Shown here one piece after another: positions 27,701 through 33,978 of a stretch of 43,460 nucleotides of DNA. How positions within the stretch are numbered: position 1 is the stretch's first letter; the number at the start of each line of letters is the position of its first letter. Both the position numbers and the translations under genes were made by a program. This DNA is from Oscillospiraceae bacterium (GTDB lineage Bacteria > Bacillota > Clostridia > Oscillospirales > Oscillospiraceae), in assembly GCA_015067725.1 (NCBI GenBank), contig SVLX01000019.1, forward strand, positions 1 to 43,460, in the 5' to 3' direction. The notes beneath the pieces are model-generated. The model was not told the DNA's origin, searched no databases, and saw nothing but the letters and a program-made list of their open reading frames with translations.

Positions 27701-27822
27701 ATTGGGCGGTTGCAAATGGCTTCATCACCGGCATGGACGAAACGACCCTTGCTCCCGCCGCCACGGCCACCAGAGCCCAGATGGCAACCATTCTTATGCG
27801 GGTTCTGACGACCATTGGCTAA
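18742..27822 (+). CDS. Giant S-layer-anchored subtilisin-like protease with BspA-type repeats
   Basis: ATG 18742 has AAAGGAG (18727-18733); an in-frame ATG at 18598 lies upstream of the promoter. The 3,026-residue protein has a signal peptide (cleavage near residue 31, ARA-AE) and an I9-like propeptide (about 60-190). Its S8 protease domain has Asp218 (GILDTG), His321 (NDHGTHVAG), Asn423 (SAGN) and Ser641 (SGTSMASP), with a PA-type insert at about 475-600. Then come a beta-rich C5a-peptidase-like region, two Big_2 domains (about 1148-1320), some 950 residues of BspA-type leucine-rich repeats (NCxxL, FxGCxxL, about 1333-2287), an Fn3 domain (about 2368-2466), two helical repeats, six Cys repeats and three SLH domains (about 2843-3026). 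All catalytic residues are present. The SLH domains should hold it to the cell wall, where it likely digests host or dietary protein. Confidence 0.93.
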   Translation: MKAMFTKMKRTLAMLLALAMLAGMLPGVARAAESTPDDGFMTTANVTDELSQEELARFFRENMNPEIVSEAELPDPEEIVRVIVELDEESLLERRQAEHMDAMPMDSFLSTSAAQEQLVDIHTAQTLVLNQMRESGISSQVTYSYSTITSGFAAKIAYKDLQTVAAMDGVKNVVISQLFYPDVVGKASLGKALTAAEIAAYANNTQYQGAGMVIGILDTGLDWNHEAFAQAPEVQRFTRDTMEQIAKYDITYDEAGNLTEVIAYSYAALWYAQANSGSELALLTADDLYKSPKVPFGFDYADGDADIIPSATAVTNYGNDHGTHVAGIAAGKTVDAEGNVTFAGQSPEAQLAIFKVFSDGSSGASTDTLLAALNDAILLDVDVINMSLGSPAGFAEEEAGSAVQVYYDTVKAAGILLNCSAGNTYSSSMGGPQSDYPHAADPDSGVISSPSSYDAALSVASVNASETKTFGVGQELVPFNDVSGYDFAAQLLGDKTEATFPYVMVPGFGAPEDYEGINAEGKIAVVIRGSLSFNDKQLNAANAGAIGCIIYNNKDGYLLNMAVDNYKIPTVSISYVNGRMMENQQDKTLTLTTAGGMVSMSDFSSWGPLPNLELKPEITAPGGDIYSSLPFAQYGYMSGTSMASPYLAGISAAAMEYVTKLYPAMADADKRAMVNQLLMSTADVLYDDKGVPFSPRRQGAGMVDLAAAVNTPAFLYVKDSDKAKIELGHDPNKVGKYDLSFQVKNLDAFDVSYDVKTMVQTETISADGQFILQAGHLLESVAEIAITGGTVEGSTITVPARGEATVVVSLTLSESARNYLDAFENGIYVEGFVELTNADDPALSLPFLGFYGDWTQAPIFEEADYYNGLPVKRFATVPTGVYAMMYVFPLGTYPFVMPEGYTEPAPSKDLISLNLGSGNGISNLYYLQSGLLRGVKHADVQITDADTGELIHSASGLNTRKAYYNASAGTIRAGMVGDVWPALMSYSANVASGTQMNYEVTTWLDVEGAQKNARNTYSFPLTADSEFPWVVNRNELKFYYGEDGRVYLDLVLTDNFALAAATLYSATEGRDSYGRPTGGTSPGSNYYDGMTPVLKEDGSVYRNYEEATVTFDVTDFYKELYQGVFYVLAYDWAMNECCLKISLDEIPVTEIKLDTTEATLPIRGYVQLNATVIPDNATNQALTWTSSDPAVAEVRSGLVKAIAPGTTTITVKADAYSDVFAVCNITVTEEMGPDVPMEDFILSRTGVSLYAGETNSLVRLTAYTPYTATNFDLTWSSSDEAVATVDENGVITGVSAGTCVVTAKAVLGDAFKEVNVTVRELEHGTGSFSIDGDVLVGYSGTEETVTVPDGIRVIGDNAFKGNTYIKHVILPDSVQEIRYRAFYGCTNLETMAMPETIHALGEQSFYNCKKLTTFGLTEKGVIPGGMTEIPKGCFYNCNALQGELVIPEGVTTICQEAFYGLKAITSITMPNTVNSWGPEGAYAQFSGCSNVTSITLSENLTSLPRNCFFSCTSLTALPDLKNITELGNACFQHMDGAKEIVVPAQITYMGNLCFAYCDVLEKVEILGDPDMGTDAFANAPMLTTVTGNFTTIGESMFEKCTSLVSFRMPDQVTYIGKNAFMSCTALESVVFPASYSALTLSMGVEPFKSCKAFTGMVIEDGCAAVKFVDGALYSGDGKKLICLPADFKETNYTVADGVEVIGSCVFYGNTALTGVTFPNSLKEIEEYAFYNCSKLTSIDLPDGVETVGQYAFYNCAAVKTLDLGKSLKAVTSNAFRGMKLVESIILPDTVTTVADYAFKDCQNATTIIIPEGVVSIDKYAFETCKKVESLILPSTLKELGVRAFYNCNAVKEIDCGGLTMIPEYAFYGCKLAEKLTLSDEVTTVGPSAFYNCWALTLERWPSKLEKVEKYAFYMMRAQQNFDLSATRITTIGPSAFYQPYEARSIVFPNTLQTIDSKAFAYLNYNKPAYVTEIHIPAKVSYIAKDAFTYANGLQSITVDPANSVYTATNGILILLETGELYLWPMANTTTEFTVPANMTSIPSKMFQNNASLKKITIHSGVTYIGTYAFSGSDIEEFVFEPCATELVIDNSAFSNCELVTEMNLPYGTTLLGSSVFNGCDNLQKVNLPDTITEMGANTFAYCVKLSDVKLPARLSVMPNSAFSNCPSLEEITLPAAMNDCGMGRVTSPFSFCTSLKNIWVEEGSRSFKSVDGVLYSLDGKTLWIYPMARTETTYAIPEGTVRIGNRAFLNTAALESVSFPSTLVRVGDMALYMCNNLKDFYFNGMTAPVLETDLSSYGGYFNYAAYWNFVDKWMEVDTSTGKVIPNSLGLNLYYPENAQGYDAYVWEIYFQSGSTNVMDASYFTVTGLNVVEIENRNALLTWDVVRKSGAESITYKVERSAATHIVTETQDTWLYHGFETLADGLTDTNYTDTTALDFGLHYAYRVSAYNADGDTGPAAIATLYIDADGENADELAALAVIKAIEALKPIDRLTLEDESRIQDVLSMYNALTEAQKALVSNYPDLLDALNLMDRLHAQVVMELIANLPNPEHIDQNDKAEVEAARKAYDALTESQKKLVENLQKLLDCEKALEDDHSQTEIRNAREATCEETGYTGDTYCLKCGMMVQKGQEIPALGHKTEIQGQKEATCTEAGFTGNEVCTVCGKLIQAGQVIEALGHTTEVVGQKEATCTEDGYTGDTVCTVCDEILEKGKEIAAPGHATEVVGQKDATCTEDGYTGDTICTVCQETLEQGEVIRAHGHSQELVGLKEATCTENGYTGDIVCNICGELLVAGEEVPALGHTTEIVGQKEATCTEDGYTGDTVCTVCGETVEQGQVLPANCPAKQFSDLDVNQWYHDGICFMLKQGLMQGVDEEKAIFAPNATLTRAQMVTVLYRAAGEPAVEELSNPFSDVSNETWYTDAVIWAYHAGLVKGMDDTTFAPNAAITREQMATILYRRAQADKVEEDHLARFTDRDRISDYAVEAMNWAVANGFITGMDETTLAPAATATRAQMATILMRVLTTIG
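26557..27270 (+). repeat. Six tandem 123-bp repeats in the protease gene (Cys-rich repeats)
   Basis: Copies begin at 26557, 26680, 26803, 26926, 27049 and 27172, an exact 123-bp (41-codon) period. Each encodes the pattern EATCTEDGYTGDTVCTVCG, with three cysteines (TC, VC, VC) before a GH-containing linker. The last copy is cut short where the first SLH domain begins. Copies are close in DNA sequence, so unequal recombination could change their number. Confidence 0.9.
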
Positions 27823-27858
27823 GAAAAGCGCATCTCTTTAACCGATAATTCCCATGAC

Positions 27859-27890
27859 ACCGGGGGGCGCAAGTCCCCCGGTAAGATTTT
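27859..27890 (+). terminator. Terminator after the protease gene
   Basis: ACCGGGGG (27859-27866) pairs with CCCCCGGT (27875-27882) around an 8-nt loop. AAGATTTTT follows. The T-run starts a few bases after the stem, so efficiency is uncertain. Confidence 0.65.
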
Positions 27891-27965
27891 TGCGCAGTGA
27901 CCAACCCTGACGGACAGGGGAGAGGAAAATCTTTCGGTAATCGCAGAGAAATTTTTGTCGATGAG

Positions 27966-27994
27966 TTGACATTCCGGTCAATCCGCTGTACAAT
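27966..27994 (+). promoter_or_regulatory. Promoter of the lipoprotein/BMP unit
   Basis: A perfect TTGACA (27966-27971) and TACAAT (27989-27994) are 17 bp apart, the strongest promoter by eye in the window. It drives the small lipoprotein at 28048 and probably the BMP binding protein after it. Confidence 0.85.
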
Positions 27995-28047
27995 AAGGTA
28001 ACTCCCAGCATTGGGAGACGATTATCCATTATGGAGGAATTTAACAA

Positions 28048-28329
28048 ATGAAGAAACTGCTTGCTCTGCTGTTGGTTGTTGTCATGTCCTTTTGTTTGAT
28101 GACCGCCTGCGGCAACGACGACAACACCGAGACCACCGGTTCCACCACTGAAGCCACTGATAATGTGGAAGGCACTGGTACCCCCACCGAAGAAACCGCC
28201 GAGCCCACCGAAGAAGTGGTCAGTGGTGGCGACATCGTTCCCGACCTGCCCGCATCCGACGGCTCTCTGGAAACCATCGACTACAGCACCCTGCCTGCTT
28301 CCGACGGCGATCTGGAAGACGGCGAATAA
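28048..28329 (+). CDS. Small acidic lipoprotein
   Basis: The 93-residue product starts MKKLLALLLVVVMSF and has the lipobox LMTAC near residue 21. The mature part is a Thr/Glu-rich acidic tail with a repeated segment (LPASDGSLE and LPASDGDLE). GGAGGA precedes ATG 28048. It has no visible catalytic domain. It lies 62 bp upstream of the BMP-family binding protein with no terminator between, so the two are probably made together. A role with the transporter is only a guess. Confidence 0.7.
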   Translation: MKKLLALLLVVVMSFCLMTACGNDDNTETTGSTTEATDNVEGTGTPTEETAEPTEEVVSGGDIVPDLPASDGSLETIDYSTLPASDGDLEDGE

Positions 28330-28391
28330 GTTAACCGAATACCCCCTGCTAGGACGTTACATTACGATTATTGGATTTGGAGGAAATTAAC

Positions 28392-29393
28392 ATGAAAAAG
28401 CTTCTGGCTATCCTTCTGGCATCTGTTCTGGTTTTGTCCCTGTTTGCGGCTTGCACCCCGTCTGACGCTGGCAATAACGCCGGCGATGGCGAAGACCTCA
28501 GCGTAGCGCTTGTGGTTGCCGGTACTTTCGGTGACCGTTCTTTCTACGACTCTTCCAAGGAAGGCACTGACCGTCTGGCCGAGGACTTCGGCGTGGAGGT
28601 CAAGACCATCGAATGCAACAATACCGACCATAAGCAGCAGATTTACAATGCTGCCGATGTTGCCGATGTCGTCGTTCTGGTGGGCTGGGAATTCTTCGAT
28701 GTGGAGTTTGTTGCCACCGAGTATCCCGATGTTAAGTTCATCTGGATTGACAATGCCACCGCCGCTCCTGTGGCCAATGTGCTGAACATTACTTATGCCC
28801 AGAATGAGGGCTCTTTCCTGGCCGGTTATATTGCCGCCAAGATGTCCCAGACCGGTATTGTCGGCGCTGTTGGCGGTCAGGATACCGACACCATCAACGA
28901 CTTCATCGTGGGCTACAAGCAGGGCGCTGCCTATGCCAACCCCGATGTTCAGGTGGAAGTTCAGTATGCCGGCACCTATGATGACCCCGCCGTGGGCAAG
29001 GAATGCGCACTGACCCTCAATGAGAAGGGCACAGACGTTATCTTCCAGATTGCTTCCAAGACCGGTGACGGTGTCTTTGAGGCCGCCCAGGAGAAGGACT
29101 TCTATGCCATCGGTGTTGACGCCGACCAGAAGCATATTGCCGACGATGTCATCATCTGCTCCATGACCAAGGGCGTAGGCGACTCCATTTACACCGCCAT
29201 TGCTGAACTCATCGACGGTGACGCATCCAAATGGGGTACCACTTGGGTTGCCGATCTGGCTACCGGCTATGTGGGCATTGGCTATGGCGAAGAGGGCGCT
29301 ACCCAGCAGGTCTCTGATGAGTTGAAGGCTGAGGTTGAGGCTCTGGTTGAAGACATCACCACCGGTGAGATCGTGGTGGAAACTACCCGCTAA
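28392..29393 (+). CDS. BMP-family nucleoside-type substrate-binding lipoprotein
   Basis: ATG 28392 follows TGGAGGA by nine bases. The 333-residue protein has a lipoprotein signal (LFAAC near residue 20) and the BMP (TmpC/Med) binding fold: ALVVAGTFGDRSFYDSS, the segment around VVLVGWEFFD, DTINDFIVGYKQGA and AIGVDADQ. Members bind nucleosides and deliver them to an ABC importer. The transporter genes follow after a terminator, which would let the binding protein be made in excess. Which nucleoside it binds cannot be read from the sequence. Confidence 0.88.
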   Translation: MKKLLAILLASVLVLSLFAACTPSDAGNNAGDGEDLSVALVVAGTFGDRSFYDSSKEGTDRLAEDFGVEVKTIECNNTDHKQQIYNAADVADVVVLVGWEFFDVEFVATEYPDVKFIWIDNATAAPVANVLNITYAQNEGSFLAGYIAAKMSQTGIVGAVGGQDTDTINDFIVGYKQGAAYANPDVQVEVQYAGTYDDPAVGKECALTLNEKGTDVIFQIASKTGDGVFEAAQEKDFYAIGVDADQKHIADDVIICSMTKGVGDSIYTAIAELIDGDASKWGTTWVADLATGYVGIGYGEEGATQQVSDELKAEVEALVEDITTGEIVVETTR

Positions 29394-29433
29394 ACCGATT
29401 CCGGGCAAAGTCCCGGAGTGACCCCAACGATTT

Positions 29434-29470
29434 GGGCCTGCCCTGCGTATTGCTGCGGCAGGCCCTTTTT
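29434..29470 (+). terminator. Strong terminator between binding protein and ABC genes
   Basis: GGGCCTGCC (29434-29442) pairs perfectly with GGCAGGCCC (29457-29465), followed by TTTTT. A smaller hairpin (TCCGGG/CCCGGA, 29399-29417) lies just before it. No clear promoter is visible between here and 29539, so readthrough may supply the downstream genes. Confidence 0.9.
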
Positions 29471-29538
29471 CCTCTTGCTTCGTGGCGCAGTAAAAGCACC
29501 CCAGTATGCCTGGGGAGAATAAGACGGAGGTGGACCTC

Positions 29539-31086
29539 TTGCGTGAACCCATTGTGGAATTAAACCACATATCCATGGAATTTCCCGGCGTCCTGGCCAA
29601 TGACGATGTTTCTCTTACCATCCATAAGGGCGAGATTTTTGCTCTTGTGGGTGAAAATGGCGCAGGAAAGAGTACGCTAATGAACATCCTCTATGGTATC
29701 CACACCCCAACCGGTGGCAGTCTCACCATTAGAGGGCAGAGAGTTACCCGGTTTGATCCCCGCACAGCCATGAGTCTGGGTGTCGGTATGGTTCACCAGC
29801 ATTTTATGTTGGTGCCTTCCTTTACGGTGGCGCAGAACATTGTCCTCAGCCGGGAGCCCCGGAAGGCAGGTATCCTCTTTGACGGAAAGAAGGCCAAAAA
29901 CCAAGTGGAGAGTCTCTCCAGGGAATTTGGCCTCCGGGTCGACCCGGATGCAGTGGTTAGCCAAATCAGTGTCGGTCTTCAGCAGCGGGTGGAGATTCTC
30001 AAGACCCTCTACCGGGGTGCGGAGATTCTGATTCTGGACGAGCCGACTGCCGTCCTGACCCCGCAGGAGACGGATGAGCTGTTCCAAATCCTCCGGAAAA
30101 TGGTGCAGGAGAAGGGGATGACCGTCATCATCATCACCCACAAGCTTTATGAAGTTATGGCCATCTCTGACCGTGTGGGCATTATGCGTCAAGGTAAGCT
30201 GGTGGGTCTGGAGGAGACGAAGAATGTCAACGAACGGCTGCTGGCCTCTATGATGGTGGGCAGAGAAGTGCTCCACGATCCCTATGACAAGTCCGGTGAG
30301 CCGGGCCTGCCCCTGATTCGGGTAGAGAACCTGGAGGTACTGGATAACCGTGGCCTAAAGGCAGTCCGGGGTGTATCTTTGGAAGTCAGGGCCAATGAGA
30401 TTCTGGGCATTGCCGCCGTTGAAGGCAACGGACAAAGCGAACTTCTGGAGGCAATTACCGGGCTTCGTCCGGCAGTATCCGGTCAGGTTCTGCTTCATGA
30501 TCAGCCCATTACCGGCATGACCCCCGGACAAATTCGCCAGTTGGGGCTTTCCCATGTGCCGGAGGACAGATTGGCTACCGGTGTGGCAAAAGCGGGCGAT
30601 GTGGCAGAGAATCTCCTGATGGGTAAGCAGAGGGAGAAGCGATTCACCAAATTCGGCATCCACCTTAAGCAAAAGATGGTGCAAGAGTACTGCCGGGATC
30701 TGGCGAAGGACTATGATGTCCGGTCGGCCGGTCTGGATGTGACCGTGGGCAGTCTCTCGGGTGGCAATGTGCAGAAGGTGGTCATTGCCAGGGAATTCTC
30801 CTTCGATGCAGATACCCTGGTGATCTCGCAGCCCACCAGAGGCGTTGATATCGGTGCCATTGAGTTCATTCATGATCGCATCATGGATAAGCGGAATCAG
30901 GGCTGTGCCATTTTGCTGGTTTCTGCGGATTTGGATGAGGTTTTCCGCCTCTCTGACCGGATTATTACCCTCTACGAAGGAAAAATCACCGGAGAATTCC
31001 GGGCGAGCGAAATCTCCAAAGAGGAGATTGGCTATTACATGACCGGCGCAAGAAAGGAGGAGGCAGACCATGGCGAATCCCATTAA
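29539..31086 (+). CDS. Nucleoside-type ABC importer, double ATPase subunit
   Basis: I choose TTG 29539, eight bases after GGAGG (29526-29530); an upstream ATG at 29506 lacks a good site. The 515-residue protein has two ABC domains in tandem. The first has Walker A GENGAGKST and Walker B LILDEPTAVL. The second has a degenerate Walker A (AVEGNGQSEL), signature LSGGNVQKVVIAREF and SQPTRGVDIGA, which is typical of sugar/nucleoside importers in this family. It powers the two permeases encoded next, overlapping the first by 17 bases. Confidence 0.9.
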   Translation: MREPIVELNHISMEFPGVLANDDVSLTIHKGEIFALVGENGAGKSTLMNILYGIHTPTGGSLTIRGQRVTRFDPRTAMSLGVGMVHQHFMLVPSFTVAQNIVLSREPRKAGILFDGKKAKNQVESLSREFGLRVDPDAVVSQISVGLQQRVEILKTLYRGAEILILDEPTAVLTPQETDELFQILRKMVQEKGMTVIIITHKLYEVMAISDRVGIMRQGKLVGLEETKNVNERLLASMMVGREVLHDPYDKSGEPGLPLIRVENLEVLDNRGLKAVRGVSLEVRANEILGIAAVEGNGQSELLEAITGLRPAVSGQVLLHDQPITGMTPGQIRQLGLSHVPEDRLATGVAKAGDVAENLLMGKQREKRFTKFGIHLKQKMVQEYCRDLAKDYDVRSAGLDVTVGSLSGGNVQKVVIAREFSFDADTLVISQPTRGVDIGAIEFIHDRIMDKRNQGCAILLVSADLDEVFRLSDRIITLYEGKITGEFRASEISKEEIGYYMTGARKEEADHGESH

Positions 31087-32212
31087 GAAAAAGGGCGTCA
31101 ACTGGGGCTACCTGGGCTCACTGACGCTGTCTGTCTTCCTTGCACTGGTGGTTGGCGGCATCATTATGGCAGTTGCCGGACATAATCCTATTCAGGCATA
31201 CGGAGAGCTCATCAAGGGTGCGACCGGCTGTCAGGATGTGGGCGAATTCTTTACAAAACTCTTTACCAAACGGCAATTCGGTAACACTCTGGAGTATACC
31301 ATGGTGCTGTGCCTGACAGGTCTGGCTTGTGCTCTGGGCGCAAGAGTGGGCATCTTTAACGTGGGCGGCGAAGGTCAGCTCTATTTGGGTGCCATTGTCT
31401 CGGCTTATCTGGGCGTATTGCTCGCTGGGGTTTCTCCGTGGGTGGTGATTCCCGTGGCGGCGCTGGGTGCTATGGCCGTGGGTGCGTTCTATGCCTGGAT
31501 TCCCGGTGTACTCAAGGTGAAGCTGAAGGTCAATGAGGTAATCACCACCATTATGATGAACTCCATTGCCATTTACCTCTGCGCTTACCTGTCCAGTGGC
31601 CCATGGAAGACCAGCGAGGGTAACCGGGTCTCTGGTACAGAAACGTTGAGTGCCGACTTCCAGTTTGGTAAGCTGATTCGTGGTTCTTCTCTGACCACTG
31701 CCATTTTTGCCGCCGCCGTGGTGGCCATTGCGGTGTGGTATGTGATGAGCAAAACCACCACCGGCTATAACATGAAGATGACCGGTTTCAACAGCCGCTT
31801 TGCCTTCTTCTCCGGGCTGAAGACGGACATCATTATGATTGGCTCCATGTGCGTCTCCGGTGCCATGTGCGGTCTGGTGGGTATGTTTGAAGTCTATGGA
31901 CTCAAGGGCAGCTATCAGGATGGCATCAGCAACGAATTCTATTTTGATGGGCTTTTGGTGGCCATGATTATGCGTTATAAACCGGCGGGAATCATTGCCA
32001 TGAGCCTGCTCTTTGCGGTGCTCCGGGTGGGTGCATCGGGGATGGAGCTCAATGCCGGTGTTCCCGGTGAGCTGTACCGGATTATTCAGTCTGTCATTAT
32101 CTTCTTCATGGCCGCAGAGAGCGGTATCTCTGCCGCAGTTAAGGCGAGAAAGGCCAGAATCAAGGCGCAAAAGGATGCTGCGGCCAGATTGGAGGGGGCT
32201 GTTCATGGGTAA
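31070..32212 (+). CDS. Nucleoside-type ABC importer permease 1
   Basis: The 380-residue membrane protein has about nine to ten hydrophobic segments and the branched-chain/sugar-type permease motif LACALGARVGIFNVGGEGQL, common to nucleoside permeases such as NupP-like proteins. A second conserved stretch is LKVNEVITTIMMN. GAGGAGG lies before ATG 31070, inside the end of the ATPase gene. The C-terminal tail is basic (KARKARIKAQKD). It pairs with permease 2, which it overlaps by 8 bases. Confidence 0.9.
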   Translation: MANPIKKKGVNWGYLGSLTLSVFLALVVGGIIMAVAGHNPIQAYGELIKGATGCQDVGEFFTKLFTKRQFGNTLEYTMVLCLTGLACALGARVGIFNVGGEGQLYLGAIVSAYLGVLLAGVSPWVVIPVAALGAMAVGAFYAWIPGVLKVKLKVNEVITTIMMNSIAIYLCAYLSSGPWKTSEGNRVSGTETLSADFQFGKLIRGSSLTTAIFAAAVVAIAVWYVMSKTTTGYNMKMTGFNSRFAFFSGLKTDIIMIGSMCVSGAMCGLVGMFEVYGLKGSYQDGISNEFYFDGLLVAMIMRYKPAGIIAMSLLFAVLRVGASGMELNAGVPGELYRIIQSVIIFFMAAESGISAAVKARKARIKAQKDAAARLEGAVHG

Positions 32213-33131
32213 TTTATTTACGGTGGGGCTGTTCCAACAGATGCTCCGCAGTGCCACCCCTGTGGCGTTGGCGGCAACCGGTGGCTCCATGACCGAACAC
32301 GCCGGAATCATGAACATCGGTATGGACGGCATGATTCTTATGAGTGCCTTTACCGCTGTGGCGGTGAGCTGGGCGACGGGCTCGGCCTGGCTGGGTGTGC
32401 TGGCGGCGGTGCTGGTGGGTATTCTGGTGGGGCTGTTCTTCGCCCTGTTTGTGGTAAAATTCAAGAGTGATGAGTTTATCATTGGTACTGCGCTGAATAT
32501 CTTCGCCGGCGGCATTACCGTCTTCCTGCTCCGCACCATTTTTGAAGTTAAGGGCACATTTCAGGGCACTTCTGACCATCCTGTGGTGGGTCTGCCCAAA
32601 CTGGATTTGGGTGCACTGGAGAATATCCCCATCCTTGGACCGATTCTCGATGGTAGTTCTGTCTTCATTCTCTTAACCTGGATTCTGGTGCTGGTCATGT
32701 GGGTTTTTGTCTATAAGACGCCCTATGGCTTCTGGATGCGGGCTTCCGGCGAGCGTCCGGATACCTTGAGAACTGCGGGCATTAGTCCGGAGAAGATGAA
32801 GTGGATGTCCTCTGTACTATGCGGCGTGTTCTGCGGTCTGGCTGGGGCCCAGCTCTCTCTGGGGAATGTGACCATGTTCTCTGAAGGCATGAGCAACAGC
32901 CGGGGCTATGTGGCCTTTGCCTGTGTGATTTTCGGCGCGGCGAACCCGGGGAAGGCTTATCTGGCGGCGCTGATGTTTGGCTTCTTTGACGCGCTGGGTT
33001 TCCGGCTTCAGGAGTACAACATCAACTCCAACCTGACGGCCATGATTCCCTATGTGATCACCGTGGCGATGATGGTCTATGTGGTGGTTCGCAGTCAGCG
33101 GCGCAAGACGGCCCGGCAACAGGCAAAGTGA
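32205..33131 (+). CDS. Nucleoside-type ABC importer permease 2
   Basis: ATG 32205 follows GGAGGGGG by seven bases and overlaps permease 1. The 308-residue protein has about eight membrane segments and the paired permease motif TPVALAATGGSMTEHAGIMN, then NIGMDGMILM, and a late FGAANPGKAYLAALMFG. Together with permease 1 it forms the channel of the importer. It is shorter than permease 1, as is usual for the second subunit. Confidence 0.9.
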   Translation: MGNLFTVGLFQQMLRSATPVALAATGGSMTEHAGIMNIGMDGMILMSAFTAVAVSWATGSAWLGVLAAVLVGILVGLFFALFVVKFKSDEFIIGTALNIFAGGITVFLLRTIFEVKGTFQGTSDHPVVGLPKLDLGALENIPILGPILDGSSVFILLTWILVLVMWVFVYKTPYGFWMRASGERPDTLRTAGISPEKMKWMSSVLCGVFCGLAGAQLSLGNVTMFSEGMSNSRGYVAFACVIFGAANPGKAYLAALMFGFFDALGFRLQEYNINSNLTAMIPYVITVAMMVYVVVRSQRRKTARQQAK

Positions 33132-33150
33132 TGATTCGGAGGGATATGGA

Positions 33151-33969
33151 TTGTTATTGACGGTGATTGAGATTCTCTCTGCCCTTGGGGCGCTGGGGCT
33201 GTATTTTGGCTTTGGCGGGGCAGGGGCATGGTCCTGGTTGTGGATGATTCCGGTGTATTTCCTGGGTTTCTTCCTGCTGGGACTTCTGGTGTTATTCCTG
33301 ATTGTGGTCATTTGGTGCAGTACCATTGACCTCAATAAACCGGTGGAGCAGGAGCGGCGGTTTGACCGACTTCTGGTGGAGCAATACTGCGGCTGTCTGA
33401 TTCGGCTGTTCCACATCAAGCTGGATGTGGTGGGTTTGGAGAAAGTACCCAAAGACGGCAGATTCCTTCTGGTCTGCAACCACATCCACCTGATTGACCC
33501 CGGCTTCCTCCTGTGGGCATTCCGGGGTAAGCAACTGGCCTTTATTGCCAAGAAAGAGACGGGAAGTATGCCGTTTGTCAACAAGGGACTTCACGCCGTA
33601 CAGGGTCAGCGCATTGACCGGGAGAATGACCGTGAGGCTCTGGTGACCATCCTCAAGTGTATCGACCTCATCAAACAGGACAAAGCCAGCGTTGCGGTCT
33701 TCCCTGAGGGCTACACCAGTATGGATGGCATTCTCCATGAATTCCGCAATGGTGTCTTCAAGATTGCCCAGCGGACGAAAGTGCCCATTGTGGTCTGCAC
33801 ATTGAAGGGATCTTCCCGGGTGTTCCGGGATATTGCCCATTTCCGCAGACCCCATGTGCGGCTGGAGCTGGTGGATGTGGTGGATTCTGCTGTCTTTACC
33901 GGGACAAAGGATATGGGCGACCATGTTCACGCCCTGATGGCAGAAAACATTGGAGACAACGTGGGGTAA
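33151..33969 (+). CDS. 1-acyl-glycerol-3-phosphate acyltransferase (PlsC family)
   Basis: TTG 33151 is seven bases after GGAGGG (33138-33143) and is the best start, giving 272 residues. Two hydrophobic segments at the N-terminus (residues 5-55) anchor the protein. The acyltransferase domain has the catalytic NHxxxxD motif as NHIHLID near residue 108 and the substrate motif FPEGYTS near 187. It adds the second acyl chain to lysophosphatidic acid in phospholipid synthesis. It lies 20 bp after the permease and 10 bp before a glycerophosphodiesterase gene, so the pair may recycle lipid headgroup or acyl parts. Confidence 0.85.
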   Translation: MLLTVIEILSALGALGLYFGFGGAGAWSWLWMIPVYFLGFFLLGLLVLFLIVVIWCSTIDLNKPVEQERRFDRLLVEQYCGCLIRLFHIKLDVVGLEKVPKDGRFLLVCNHIHLIDPGFLLWAFRGKQLAFIAKKETGSMPFVNKGLHAVQGQRIDRENDREALVTILKCIDLIKQDKASVAVFPEGYTSMDGILHEFRNGVFKIAQRTKVPIVVCTLKGSSRVFRDIAHFRRPHVRLELVDVVDSAVFTGTKDMGDHVHALMAENIGDNVG

Positions 33970-33978
33970 ACTGAAGAG

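Noticed and set aside
27823..28047. A purine or other riboswitch ahead of the nucleoside transporter unit.
   Set aside because: Only a terminator hairpin and a good promoter are visible; the leader after the promoter is too short (about 45 nt).
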